Positions 9,021-18,371 of a stretch of 64,000 nucleotides of DNA are shown piece by piece (the first letter of the stretch is position 1; every line of letters starts with the position of its first letter). The notes below the pieces were generated by a model that did no database searches, was not told the DNA's origin, and saw nothing but the letters and a program-made list of their open reading frames with translations. The position numbers were made by a program, and so were the translations under genes. Source of the stretch: an uncultured Bacteroidales bacterium (GTDB lineage: Bacteria; Bacteroidota; Bacteroidia; Bacteroidales; UBA11471); contig CANQQA010000002.1 of NCBI GenBank assembly GCA_947625885.1, positions 1-64,000 on the forward strand. Direction: 5' to 3'.

Positions 9021-10556
9021 ATGCAGATGAAAAAACTTTTCGACCGGAATGATGTGAAGTTATGGCTGTTTGTGGCTGTGCTTGCCATGCTCTACGGCTT
9101 CATCTTCATCTTTTCCGAATTTTACGGTTCCCCGTTTTTCGGTATCAAAGACTTCCTTGTCCTTGTCATGCAGTGGTGTGTGGTGGTGTTTGCCGCGGCG
9201 GGACTGCTCTATGCCCTGTCGCTGAACAAATATCTGTTTGCTGCGACGTTCCCGCTATTGACGCTGGTATGCACGGCATTGACCTATTTCAAATATACGC
9301 TCGGGGTGACGCTGACGCCCATGATTATCGACTTGACTTTCGTTACCGACCTGCGCACCTCTTTGGAAATGTTCAGCTGGCAGCTGGTCGTCTGGCTGCT
9401 GCTGGCGCTCGTCGGTTCGGCGGGTTGCGTATATGTGCGCTTTCGGTATGTACGGGTGCACCGGTGGTACGTTCATTTGCCGCTGGCGCTTCTGCCGATT
9501 ATGCTCACCAATGCGTGGATACCGTCGTTCGTGGCACCCGTGTCGGCAAGAATGCCTTATTCCGTATATTATAATTTTTCCCGCTATATCAGCGAGAAAA
9601 GAATCGTGGAGGAACAGCGCAATACGTTCGACGACGATACGCCGGTTTGCCGTGCCGACAGCCTGACCGTCGTTTACGTGCTGGGCGAGTCGTTGCGGGC
9701 AGACCATTTGTCGCTCAACGGTTACGGACGCAATACGACCCCTTTGTTGGCTGGCGATACGGCAGTCGTGTCTTTCGGAAACATATACACCGAGCCTTAC
9801 TACACGCATCTTTGCGTGCCGCATATTCTGACGAGAGCCGACAGCCTTTCGCCGGAAAGAGCTTTCGACGAACAGTCGTTCATCACGCTCTTGAAAAAAG
9901 CGGGATTCCATACGGCATGGATTGCCAATCAGGAACAGGAGAGCAGTTACCTCTATTTCATGAACGAGTGCGATACGCTGATATATGCCAATGTAGGCGA
10001 GTCGTTGTATTCGTTCGGCAAATGGCTCGACGGCGATATGCTCCCGCATTATCGGGCGATGCTCCGGCGCGGCGATGCCAAAAATTTCATTTTGCTGCAC
10101 ACCATCGGGTCGCATTGGTGGTATAACACCCATTATCCCGACTCGTTTGAAACATTCGTACCTGTCGTGAAAAGTAGGGTGGTATCGGCTTGCACGCAGG
10201 AAGAAATGATAAATTCGTACGACAATACCGTATTATATACCGATTACATCATCGACAAGCTCATTGCGGAGTTGCGGGAGCGCAATGCCGTACTCGTTTA
10301 CCTTTCCGACCATGGTGAAGCGTTGGGCGAGGAGGGGCATTACCTTCATGCCGGCGACTATCCCCCGTTGCACAATCCCGCCTGCTTCGTTTACTGTTCG
10401 CCCCGTTATACCGCTTTGCACGCCGATAAAATCAACACGCTGAAAGAAAATCGGACGAAGCGTTTCCGTACCGATTTTCTCTTTCACACCATTCTCGATG
10501 CTGCCGACATCGAGAGCAAATACCTCGACAGAAGTTTCAGTTTGTTCTTCCGTTGA
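9021..10556 (+). CDS. Phosphoethanolamine transferase / sulfatase-family membrane protein
   Basis: N-terminal TM helices and alkaline-phosphatase-like domain (VYVLGESLRADHLSLNGYGRNTTP, YLSDHGEALGEEGHYLHAG); TACTTTTG box at 9001-9008 supports the internal start. Confidence 0.88.
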   Translation: MQMKKLFDRNDVKLWLFVAVLAMLYGFIFIFSEFYGSPFFGIKDFLVLVMQWCVVVFAAAGLLYALSLNKYLFAATFPLLTLVCTALTYFKYTLGVTLTPMIIDLTFVTDLRTSLEMFSWQLVVWLLLALVGSAGCVYVRFRYVRVHRWYVHLPLALLPIMLTNAWIPSFVAPVSARMPYSVYYNFSRYISEKRIVEEQRNTFDDDTPVCRADSLTVVYVLGESLRADHLSLNGYGRNTTPLLAGDTAVVSFGNIYTEPYYTHLCVPHILTRADSLSPERAFDEQSFITLLKKAGFHTAWIANQEQESSYLYFMNECDTLIYANVGESLYSFGKWLDGDMLPHYRAMLRRGDAKNFILLHTIGSHWWYNTHYPDSFETFVPVVKSRVVSACTQEEMINSYDNTVLYTDYIIDKLIAELRERNAVLVYLSDHGEALGEEGHYLHAGDYPPLHNPACFVYCSPRYTALHADKINTLKENRTKRFRTDFLFHTILDAADIESKYLDRSFSLFFR

Positions 10557-10575
10557 AAATCGTTGTTACGAGCGG

Positions 10576-13569
10576 TTATGGCTGGTCGGGAATTTCGTAA
10601 AATTCTATCTCGACGATGCGCAGACTCCCTTTGGCTTCGGTATCGGACGTCCGAGAGTCCGGTTCCGTTTTCCCCGTTATCTCCACGATGCCGTCGAACG
10701 CATCGGCTTCCTTGTTTATGCCGATAAGTTCTATCTTCACTTCGCTGCCTTTTGTGGGCGGTATGTTCAGGGTTACGTAACCTAAACTGCGGGCTGTCTC
10801 GCCCGACCACACTTCCTGCCCGTCGATGCAGATGCGTATCGGATAACTTCGGGTGCGCCAGCCGGCAAATTTCACATCAATTTGCGAAATCAAGGCTTTG
10901 CGTTCCAGCGTATAGGCAATCCACCCGCTCTGTCGCCGACCGTCGTTTCCCCATTCCGTCAGTTCGTTACCGTCGTAACTTGCTACCGCATTTTCCTGCC
11001 GTGCGCCTGCCGTTGCCGATGCGATTTTTACCGGCACCCGTCTGACGGTGTACGACGGTGTTGCGGGCGTTTCGCCTCGTTCGAGATATGTCGGCAGGTA
11101 ATCGGCGGCTATGTATCGACTTAGTCCGTGTTCGGAGGCAAAAGGTTTCGACTCGAATGTTATCGCTGCCGGTACGAGTCCTTGCGACGAGGCGGTAAGT
11201 TTTACCGTGCCTGCCTGTCGGGTCGAACGCAGCAGTACGCGGTTTACGCCGCACTCTACGGGGAGCGTGTCCGAGAGTATGTAGTTGTCGGTACCTTGTG
11301 CTATTCCGCCCCGCCATTCGGCAGCGCCTTCTAATTTGAATTTTATCAAAGCGTTCGACAGCGGACAGCGTCTTCCCTCTCGGTCGGTTACTTCCACTTC
11401 GACGAGCGCCATGTCGGCGCCGTCTGCCTTGAAGCCGTCGGGCGCGGTCTGTACGCTCATCGACAGGGCGTAAGGCTCGCCGGCAGTCGCTATCTCATAG
11501 CGGCTTGTTTCGCGGTGTTCGGCGTCGTAGCCTACTGCCGTCAGCGTTCCGGCTTCCCACGCTATGTTGCGGAACGTGAAAAGAAAATTTTTGCTTCTCT
11601 CTCCGAAGCCGAGACTTTTTCCGTTCAAAAACAGTTCGACCTGTTCACCGGTCGATACCGCGTAAATGTTTTTGACGACACCCGGCGCATAATTCCAATG
11701 CCCGATGATGTAGGTGGCGGAGTGTTCCGTATCCACCCAGCCGTTCCACATCACTTGGTGGGCGAAGTAGGCGTCTTTCGGAATACGCATGGCATCGACT
11801 TCGCCGCTGCAACGGTAATTCTCGGCACCGCGGAAGTGGGTGTTCGTGTCGGAGAAAACGATGTTGGCGCCGCCCGAGCTCACCCGCTCGCCGCTGCCCG
11901 GTCGCATGACGTAATAGTCGTACCACCGTGTTACCGCCTCTATGGCATATGAATCTTGGTTGCGGTTGTAGCTTTCCGCCGGCGTATTGCGGTACAGCGG
12001 TCCGTCGCCGTCCTTGTGATAGGGGTATGAATATTCGTCCCAATATTTTCGCAAGGCTTCGTCGCGGCAATATTCGGTAGCCCACATGGGGTGTCGTGCG
12101 CTTTTGTTTATGTAGAGCATTTCGCCGCCGTATTCGGCGATTTTGCTGTCGAGCATTTCCCGCGAGCCGATGGCTCTGCCGCCGTGCGGGTCGTAACGGT
12201 CGCGCAAGTCTCGCATTTCCGCCATGTGCTGTTCGCTGATGGACTCGTTGCCCGACTCGTAAAAAATGATACTCGGGTTGTTGCGGTTATAGACGATGGC
12301 GTCGCGCATGAGCAGTTTGCGCTGCTCCCAGCGCCGACCCTCTGTGTCTTTTTCGGCATCGCCCGCAGGCATTGCCTGCATCAGTCCCACGCGGTCGCAC
12401 GACTCTACATCTTGTTTCCAAGGAGTTACGTGCATCCACCGCACGAGGTTGGCATTGCCTTCGACCATCATTCGGTTGCTGAAATCGCTGAGCCATGCCG
12501 GCACCGACATTCCTATTGCCGGCCATTCGTTGCTTGTCCGCTGGGCATATCCTTTTACTTGTATTACTCTGTCGTTGAGATAAATCATTCCGTTTTTGAA
12601 CGCGGTTTTCCGGAATCCTGTGCGTATTTTTACGCGATCGACGGCTTTGCCGCCGACATACAGCGTCGAATATACGTCGTACAAATATCCGTAACCCCAA
12701 CTCCAAAAATGAAGATTCTCGGCGCGAACTTCGGCGCTTAAAATTTCGGTACCTCCGCTCGAAATCGACACCGGTGCTGCGCTGCCCGCCGCTGCGATTT
12801 TCCCGTCGGGGGCAACGACCTCGAAGCGCAGTTGCACGCTGCGGGTTTTTCCCGATTCGTTTTTGACCTCCGTTTCCACGTGTATGTCGGCACGGCGGGC
12901 GGGAATGTCGAAGTGGTCGGCATACACATACGTGCCGGTGGTTTCGAGGTTGCTGTACAGCGGCAGCGTTTGATATATCGGGGCGGTAATGTGAAGATAT
13001 ACGTTCTTGGGTATTCCGCCGTAGTTGGCATTGAAATTTTTGTTGTTCCACTGGTAGGTTTCGCCGGTCGATTTTTCGGCGTAGTCCCAACTGTTGTCGG
13101 TTTTTACGGCGATGAGGTTGTCGCCTTTGAAATCGACGTAAGGGGTGATGTCGATACCGAATCCCATAACACCGTTTTCGTGTCGGGCGACAAAATGACC
13201 GTTAATCCGGATTTCGGCGGCGAAGCGCACGCCCTCGAATTCGAGAAATATTTTGTCGTTTCGTGCCGAGCGGGGCAGTTTGAAATGTTTTCTGTACCAA
13301 GCGATTCCCGTCGAATGGGTATCTATCGGCACGCGAAAGGCATCGTTTTCGTTCCATGCATGCGGCAGGGTTACGGGTGTCCAATTCGAGTCGTCGAAAC
13401 TCGGACTGCCGGCGTTCTCGAAGTCGTCCGTGCTCAGCCGCCAGTCGGAGTTGAAGTTGTATTTGGCGCGGGGTGTCGTATCGTCGGGGGCGGAACTTGT
13501 GAATACGGCGCCCACAAGCAGCAGTGCCGCCGCATAAAATCTTTTTACTTTTTTCCCTGTGTTATACAT
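10576..13569 (-). CDS. Glycoside hydrolase family 2 protein (beta-galactosidase-like)
   Basis: Signal peptide; GH2 sugar-binding domain (WTPVTLPHAWNENDAF), NNPSIIFYESGNES catalytic region, C-terminal added domains. Confidence 0.9.
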   Translation of the reverse strand: MYNTGKKVKRFYAAALLLVGAVFTSSAPDDTTPRAKYNFNSDWRLSTDDFENAGSPSFDDSNWTPVTLPHAWNENDAFRVPIDTHSTGIAWYRKHFKLPRSARNDKIFLEFEGVRFAAEIRINGHFVARHENGVMGFGIDITPYVDFKGDNLIAVKTDNSWDYAEKSTGETYQWNNKNFNANYGGIPKNVYLHITAPIYQTLPLYSNLETTGTYVYADHFDIPARRADIHVETEVKNESGKTRSVQLRFEVVAPDGKIAAAGSAAPVSISSGGTEILSAEVRAENLHFWSWGYGYLYDVYSTLYVGGKAVDRVKIRTGFRKTAFKNGMIYLNDRVIQVKGYAQRTSNEWPAIGMSVPAWLSDFSNRMMVEGNANLVRWMHVTPWKQDVESCDRVGLMQAMPAGDAEKDTEGRRWEQRKLLMRDAIVYNRNNPSIIFYESGNESISEQHMAEMRDLRDRYDPHGGRAIGSREMLDSKIAEYGGEMLYINKSARHPMWATEYCRDEALRKYWDEYSYPYHKDGDGPLYRNTPAESYNRNQDSYAIEAVTRWYDYYVMRPGSGERVSSGGANIVFSDTNTHFRGAENYRCSGEVDAMRIPKDAYFAHQVMWNGWVDTEHSATYIIGHWNYAPGVVKNIYAVSTGEQVELFLNGKSLGFGERSKNFLFTFRNIAWEAGTLTAVGYDAEHRETSRYEIATAGEPYALSMSVQTAPDGFKADGADMALVEVEVTDREGRRCPLSNALIKFKLEGAAEWRGGIAQGTDNYILSDTLPVECGVNRVLLRSTRQAGTVKLTASSQGLVPAAITFESKPFASEHGLSRYIAADYLPTYLERGETPATPSYTVRRVPVKIASATAGARQENAVASYDGNELTEWGNDGRRQSGWIAYTLERKALISQIDVKFAGWRTRSYPIRICIDGQEVWSGETARSLGYVTLNIPPTKGSEVKIELIGINKEADAFDGIVEITGKTEPDSRTSDTEAKGSLRIVEIEFYEIPDQP

Positions 13570-13793
13570 GATGTCTTATTTGCCTGCGGGTGTGCCCGCC
13601 ATGTTTGTGAATCATGTAGGATTTTCTTTCACGTATGCAAAAATAAAAAACAATCCCGATTTTTTCAATCCCGATTCCTGAATTTCTAACCAAAATCACG
13701 TTTTTCTTCGTTTATCCGATAATTGTTGTTTTGTCCTATAATTGAGAGTTGAAAAAATTTTTAGTAAAAACGTTCTATGTTAATATTAATTTC

Positions 13794-13801
13794 TAATTTT
13801 G
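13794..13801 (+). promoter_or_regulatory. Putative -7 box of the MBOAT promoter
   Basis: TAATTTTG matches TAnnTTTG, 30 nt upstream of the start at 13832. Confidence 0.5.
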
Positions 13802-13831
13802 CAACGTGTTTATGGAAAATTTTGGATTTAT

Positions 13832-15268
13832 ATGCTTTTTAATTCTTTTGAGTTTTTGATTTTTCTGCCGATTGTATTTCTGCTTTACTGGTTTGTTTTC
13901 AAGCCGTTGCGGGCGCAGAATCTGTTTGTCGTGGCGGCGAGCTATGTTTTTTACGGGTGGTGGGATTGGCGTTTTCTGCTGTTGATAGCCCTTACGACCG
14001 TATGCAGTTTTGCGAGTGGCATTTTGTTGGAGCGCAGCGAGGGAAAGCGGGGCAGACAAAAGTTCATCAGCGCCTCGAATATCATTCTGAATCTCGGCAT
14101 ACTCGGCGTATTTAAGTATTACAATTTCTTCGGAGAAAATCTGGCAGCCCTGTTCCGCCTCTTCGGCATGGAACTCGATTGGGTAACGGTGGACATACTC
14201 CTGCCGGTCGGTATCAGTTTTTATACTTTCCAAGCGTTGAGTTACACGATCGACGTCTATCGCCACAAACTGCAAGCCACGCACGATGCGTCCGCCTTTT
14301 TCGCATTCATCAGTTTCTTTCCGCAATTGGTTGCCGGACCTATCGAACGGGCGACCAACCTGCTGCCGCAATTCTCCCGACCCCGTACGTTCGATTACGA
14401 TAAAGCGGTGGACGGCTGCCGGCAGATACTTTGGGGCTTGTTCAAGAAAATGGTGATTGCCGACAATTGTGCGGTGGCGGTTAATCAAATTTTCGATTCG
14501 TATCAAGGTTTTGGCGGCGTAACACTGTTTGTCGGGGCGCTGTTGTTCACCTTTCAGATATACGGCGACTTTTCCGGCTATTCCGACATAGCGATAGGCA
14601 CGGCACGCTTGTTCGGCATCGACCTGATGCGCAACTTCAACTATCCCTATTTTTCGCGCGACATCGCCGAATTTTGGCGGCGGTGGCACATTTCGCTTAC
14701 GACATGGTTTCGCGACTACATCTACATACCGTTGGGCGGCAGCCGGTGCGGGAAATGGAAAGTGGTGCGCAATACCTTCGTGATATTTCTTGTCAGCGGC
14801 TTTTGGCACGGGGCGAATTGGACATTCATTGCATGGGGCGCCTATCATGCCCTGCTTTTCCTGCCGTTGATACTGCTCGGGCGCAACCGGAAATACACCG
14901 ATACGGTGGCGCAGGGACGGTTGCTTCCGAATGCAAAAGAGTTTGCGCAGATGCTCGGAACTTTTTTGCTCGCTGTGGTGGGCTGGATTATCTTCCGCGC
15001 TGAAACCATCGGTCAGGCGGGCGATTACCTCTATCGAATGATTGCGGTGCCGGCAATAACGCCTGTTCATGGGAAGAAAGCGCTTCTTTTTGTTTTTATC
15101 ATGCTTCTTATCGAGTGGAGCCGTCGCAACAGGCAGCACGCCATGCAACTGTCCGGCACGGGATTATTCCGTTATCGGGCGGTTCGGTGGGGAGTATATA
15201 TCATTGTCATACTGTTTACTTTGATGTTTTCCGGCAAACAGTCCGATTTTATTTATTTTCAATTTTAG
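13832..15268 (+). CDS. MBOAT-family O-acyltransferase (AlgI-like)
   Basis: MLFNSFEFLIFLPIVFLLYWF, DFSGYSDIAIGTARLFGI, WRRWHISLTTWFRDYIYIPLGG, FWHGANWTFIAWGAYHAL. Confidence 0.94.
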   Translation: MLFNSFEFLIFLPIVFLLYWFVFKPLRAQNLFVVAASYVFYGWWDWRFLLLIALTTVCSFASGILLERSEGKRGRQKFISASNIILNLGILGVFKYYNFFGENLAALFRLFGMELDWVTVDILLPVGISFYTFQALSYTIDVYRHKLQATHDASAFFAFISFFPQLVAGPIERATNLLPQFSRPRTFDYDKAVDGCRQILWGLFKKMVIADNCAVAVNQIFDSYQGFGGVTLFVGALLFTFQIYGDFSGYSDIAIGTARLFGIDLMRNFNYPYFSRDIAEFWRRWHISLTTWFRDYIYIPLGGSRCGKWKVVRNTFVIFLVSGFWHGANWTFIAWGAYHALLFLPLILLGRNRKYTDTVAQGRLLPNAKEFAQMLGTFLLAVVGWIIFRAETIGQAGDYLYRMIAVPAITPVHGKKALLFVFIMLLIEWSRRNRQHAMQLSGTGLFRYRAVRWGVYIIVILFTLMFSGKQSDFIYFQF

Positions 15269-15273
15269 TCGAT

Positions 15274-16203
15274 ATGAAAAAGTTCTTGATAAAAGCGGCG
15301 ATTCTCGGGGTGTGTATTTTTCCCATTTGTGTGAGTATAGAATTGTTGCTCCTGATAATACCCAATGAATACAGTTACAAACGGCAGTACGTCGAAACAA
15401 AGGGAGATGAAATCAAAGTATTGATTTTGGGTAATTCTCATAATGAAGACGGTATAATCCCTGCTCTATTGGGAGACAGCACGTTCAATATGGCAATAGA
15501 AGGTCGTTATCCGTATTATGATGCGGTGTTGGCGGAACGATATGTTCCGATAATGAAAAACCTGAAATATGTGATTTGGAATCTTGGATATAACTGGCAG
15601 TATCTCAATTATAAATATTCTGATTCTGTATTGAAACATACGAAGATCTCTACCTATAGGTGTATGTACGAAAAATATTTCGATATTCCGTATCCCGGAT
15701 TTCATAATTGGTCGGAGTTAATAAATTCAAAGTTTAATTATGGAGAACGTATATTGAATTATTTTATTGGTAATGAAGCGGCATTACAGGTGTGTGATTC
15801 ATTAGGCGAACATTTGTATTCTTATAAGAATAAGTTGCCAAATTGGAAAAATGTGAAGGAAGAAATTGATGTAGATAATTCCGATGCAAAAAGATGCTTT
15901 GAAGAAACATTGGGCTATATGTGTCGGATTGCTGCGGTTTGCGAAAGATGTCATGTCCGTTTGATTGTCATCACCACACCGTATTACAAAGGCTCTTTGC
16001 AAAATTTTTCTTCACGCGGGTTAGCAGAGATGCAAATGTGTGTAGATGCCATGAAAGAGTTCTGTCCTACAATGCAATATTACAATTATATGATGGATTC
16101 CCGCTTTACCGACGATGATTTTGTTGATGCTACCCATCTTTCCGATATAGGAGCGAAAAAATTTACACCGATTTTGAAAGAAGATTGTTTTCCGGATTTT
16201 TAA
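15274..16203 (+). CDS. SGNH/GDSL-like putative acyl-modification partner of the MBOAT protein
   Basis: N-terminal TM; ILGNSH (block I-like) and DATHLSDIGA (DxxH block V-like); directly downstream of the MBOAT gene. Confidence 0.6.
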   Translation: MKKFLIKAAILGVCIFPICVSIELLLLIIPNEYSYKRQYVETKGDEIKVLILGNSHNEDGIIPALLGDSTFNMAIEGRYPYYDAVLAERYVPIMKNLKYVIWNLGYNWQYLNYKYSDSVLKHTKISTYRCMYEKYFDIPYPGFHNWSELINSKFNYGERILNYFIGNEAALQVCDSLGEHLYSYKNKLPNWKNVKEEIDVDNSDAKRCFEETLGYMCRIAAVCERCHVRLIVITTPYYKGSLQNFSSRGLAEMQMCVDAMKEFCPTMQYYNYMMDSRFTDDDFVDATHLSDIGAKKFTPILKEDCFPDF

Positions 16204-16256
16204 TAAAGATTCTTTTTTCATAAATAAGAAGCATTCTTGTCGAAGTAAACCGCTTT

Positions 16257-16289
16257 TTTGTAGAAAATCTGGAAAAACGCTTATCTTTG
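16257..16289 (+). promoter_or_regulatory. Bacteroidota-type promoter of the nitrilase-family gene
   Basis: TTTG (16257-16260), 21 nt spacer, TATCTTTG (16282-16289). Confidence 0.7.
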
Positions 16290-16293
16290 CCGT

Positions 16294-17061
16294 ATGATGA
16301 AGATAGCGATTTTACAACGGAATACCGTGTGGTGCGATGCCGCTGAGAACCGGCGGCGCATAGAGGCGGCGCTCGCCGAGTGCGAGCCGTGCGACCTTTG
16401 CGTGCTGCCCGAAATGTTTTCGACGGGCTTCTGTCCCGACCCGTCGGCTGTCGCCGAACCTGCCGACGGCGCTACTGCCGCGTGGCTGAAAGTCATGGCA
16501 CAGCAGCATCGTTGCGCCATGGCGGGGAGCATTGCCGTGTCGGAGGGCGGCAAGTATTACAACCGTTTTTATTTTGTGCCGCCGGAGGGCGATACCGTTT
16601 GTTACGACAAGCGGCACCTGTTTACGTACAGCGGTGAGAACGACCGTTACACCGCCGGACAGCGGCGCGTCGTCGTCGAATATGCCGGCGCACGCATCTT
16701 GCTGCAAGTGTGTTACGACCTGCGCTTTCCCGTCTTTTCCCGCAATCGCCGCGACTACGATGTAGCGCTGTACGTGGCTTGTTGGCCTGCCTCGCGCGGC
16801 GAGGTGTGGCGCACGCTGCTGCGTGCCCGCGCCCTCGAAAACCAGTGTTTCGTTGTCGGGGTGAACTGCGTGGGGCAGGACGGGCAGGGCATTGCCTATG
16901 ACGGCGACAGCGTGGTGCTTGACGCCTACGGTCGCACGCTCGCTGCCTGCGAGTCGGGCAGGGAGGGGGTGGCGTATGCCGCAATCGACCTCTCGGCGTT
17001 GGAACGTTTTCGTTGCAAATTTCCCGTGCTCGGCGATGCCGACGATTTTTCTCTCGAATAG
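16294..17061 (+). CDS. Nitrilase-family amidohydrolase (omega-amidase YafV-like)
   Basis: CN-hydrolase motifs: LPEMFSTGF, CYDKRHLFTYSGEN, LLQVCYDLRFPVFSRN. Confidence 0.9.
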   Translation: MMKIAILQRNTVWCDAAENRRRIEAALAECEPCDLCVLPEMFSTGFCPDPSAVAEPADGATAAWLKVMAQQHRCAMAGSIAVSEGGKYYNRFYFVPPEGDTVCYDKRHLFTYSGENDRYTAGQRRVVVEYAGARILLQVCYDLRFPVFSRNRRDYDVALYVACWPASRGEVWRTLLRARALENQCFVVGVNCVGQDGQGIAYDGDSVVLDAYGRTLAACESGREGVAYAAIDLSALERFRCKFPVLGDADDFSLE

Positions 17062-17076
17062 CCGGCTTTTGAAATC

Positions 17077-17670
17077 ATGAAAATAAAAACCTTGTCGGAT
17101 TCGGAATTTCTCCAAGCCTGCGCTGCGCTGGCGGCTCGGGTGGGTGCGGATTACACTCCCGACGTGGTAGTGGGCATACTTACAGGCGGCGGGTATGTCG
17201 GCAGGGAAATCTGCCGTTCGCTGCCGCCCGACGCTCGTCGGCGCTATTGGGAGTTGAAAGTGCAGCGCACGGGTACGCCGCTGAAAGAGCGGGTAGGGGT
17301 GAGATGGATTTTACGGCATATGCCGCTTGGTATTTTGAACGGCTTGCGCCGATTGGAATCGTGCCTCCTCGAACGAAGCTCGAAGAGGACGACACCGATG
17401 CGGCAGGGTGAATTTGCCGTGCCGCCCGAACTCGATGTTTTCTTGAAAAGCGGCGGACGAAAAATTTTGCTGACGGACGATGCCATCGACTCGGGCGCGA
17501 CGATGATGTGGGTGAAAAATCAGTTTATCGAACAGTATAAAGATTTGAAAATCAAAGTCGCCGTTATTACCGTAACGACGCCGCACCCGCTGGTCGATGC
17601 CGATTATGCGCTTTATCGCGACCGTGTATTAGTGCGTTTCCCGTGGTCTAACGATATGAAAAGAGAATGA
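17077..17670 (+). CDS. Phosphoribosyltransferase-domain protein
   Basis: PRPP-binding-like motif ILLTDDAIDSGATM; N-terminal VVGILTGGGYVGREI. Confidence 0.78.
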   Translation: MKIKTLSDSEFLQACAALAARVGADYTPDVVVGILTGGGYVGREICRSLPPDARRRYWELKVQRTGTPLKERVGVRWILRHMPLGILNGLRRLESCLLERSSKRTTPMRQGEFAVPPELDVFLKSGGRKILLTDDAIDSGATMMWVKNQFIEQYKDLKIKVAVITVTTPHPLVDADYALYRDRVLVRFPWSNDMKRE

Positions 17671-18302
17671 AAAAAGCGGTGGTGGTCGATTTGGACGAAT
17701 GTCTCGTGCGCACGAATACTTTTCGGTCGTATGGGCAGTTTGCCGTGCGGGAGGCGCTTTCCTGTTTCCGCCTTGATGTGCTGTTTGCGCTGCTCTTTTG
17801 GGCGGCGGCGCGCAAGTGCCGCTGCGTGTCGCACGAACGCATGAAATACCGTATGTTGCGCAAGACGCGCTTGTTCATGACCGATGCCCGCCTTCACGCG
17901 CTGGCAGACAGCTTGTGCGCCCGAGCCGATGCGCGGATTGTCGCATTCCTTGCACGCAGGCGCGGCGAGGGGTACGTTCTTTTTCTGGCGACGGCGGCAC
18001 CCGAAAGTTATGTCGCGATTGTCGCTGCCCGTATGGGCTTCGACGGATATTGCGCCACCCCCGTTCCCCGCGAGAAAAATGAAGTGTGGAAAGAAAATGC
18101 GCGGGAGGAAAAATGCAAAAACACCTTGTCGGCACTGCGGGCGGCAGATGCCGAACCGGCTATTTTACTCACCGACCATTACGACGACCTGCCGCTGCTG
18201 CGGATAGAAAAAGAGCGGAACTACCTGATAGCCCCTTCGCCGGAAACCGTGCGGCGCTGCCGCGCGGAGGGCATACGCTTTTACACCGAAAAAGAGTTGT
18301 AG
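17667..18302 (+). CDS. HAD-superfamily hydrolase
   Basis: KAVVVDLDECLVRTNTF (DxD motif), FLATAAPESYV, LLTDHYDDLPLL; ATGA overlap with the upstream PRTase gene. Confidence 0.85.
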   Translation: MKKAVVVDLDECLVRTNTFRSYGQFAVREALSCFRLDVLFALLFWAAARKCRCVSHERMKYRMLRKTRLFMTDARLHALADSLCARADARIVAFLARRRGEGYVLFLATAAPESYVAIVAARMGFDGYCATPVPREKNEVWKENAREEKCKNTLSALRAADAEPAILLTDHYDDLPLLRIEKERNYLIAPSPETVRRCRAEGIRFYTEKEL

Positions 18303-18323
18303 CATCGCATTCCCGCAAGAAAA

Positions 18324-18353
18324 AAACGGTATGGCAGAAGCCATACCGTTTTG
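18324..18353. terminator. Bidirectional terminator
   Basis: aaacggtatggc-agaa-gccataccgttt flanked by A/T runs between convergent genes. Confidence 0.85.
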
Positions 18354-18371
18354 CTTTATATATTATATCGC

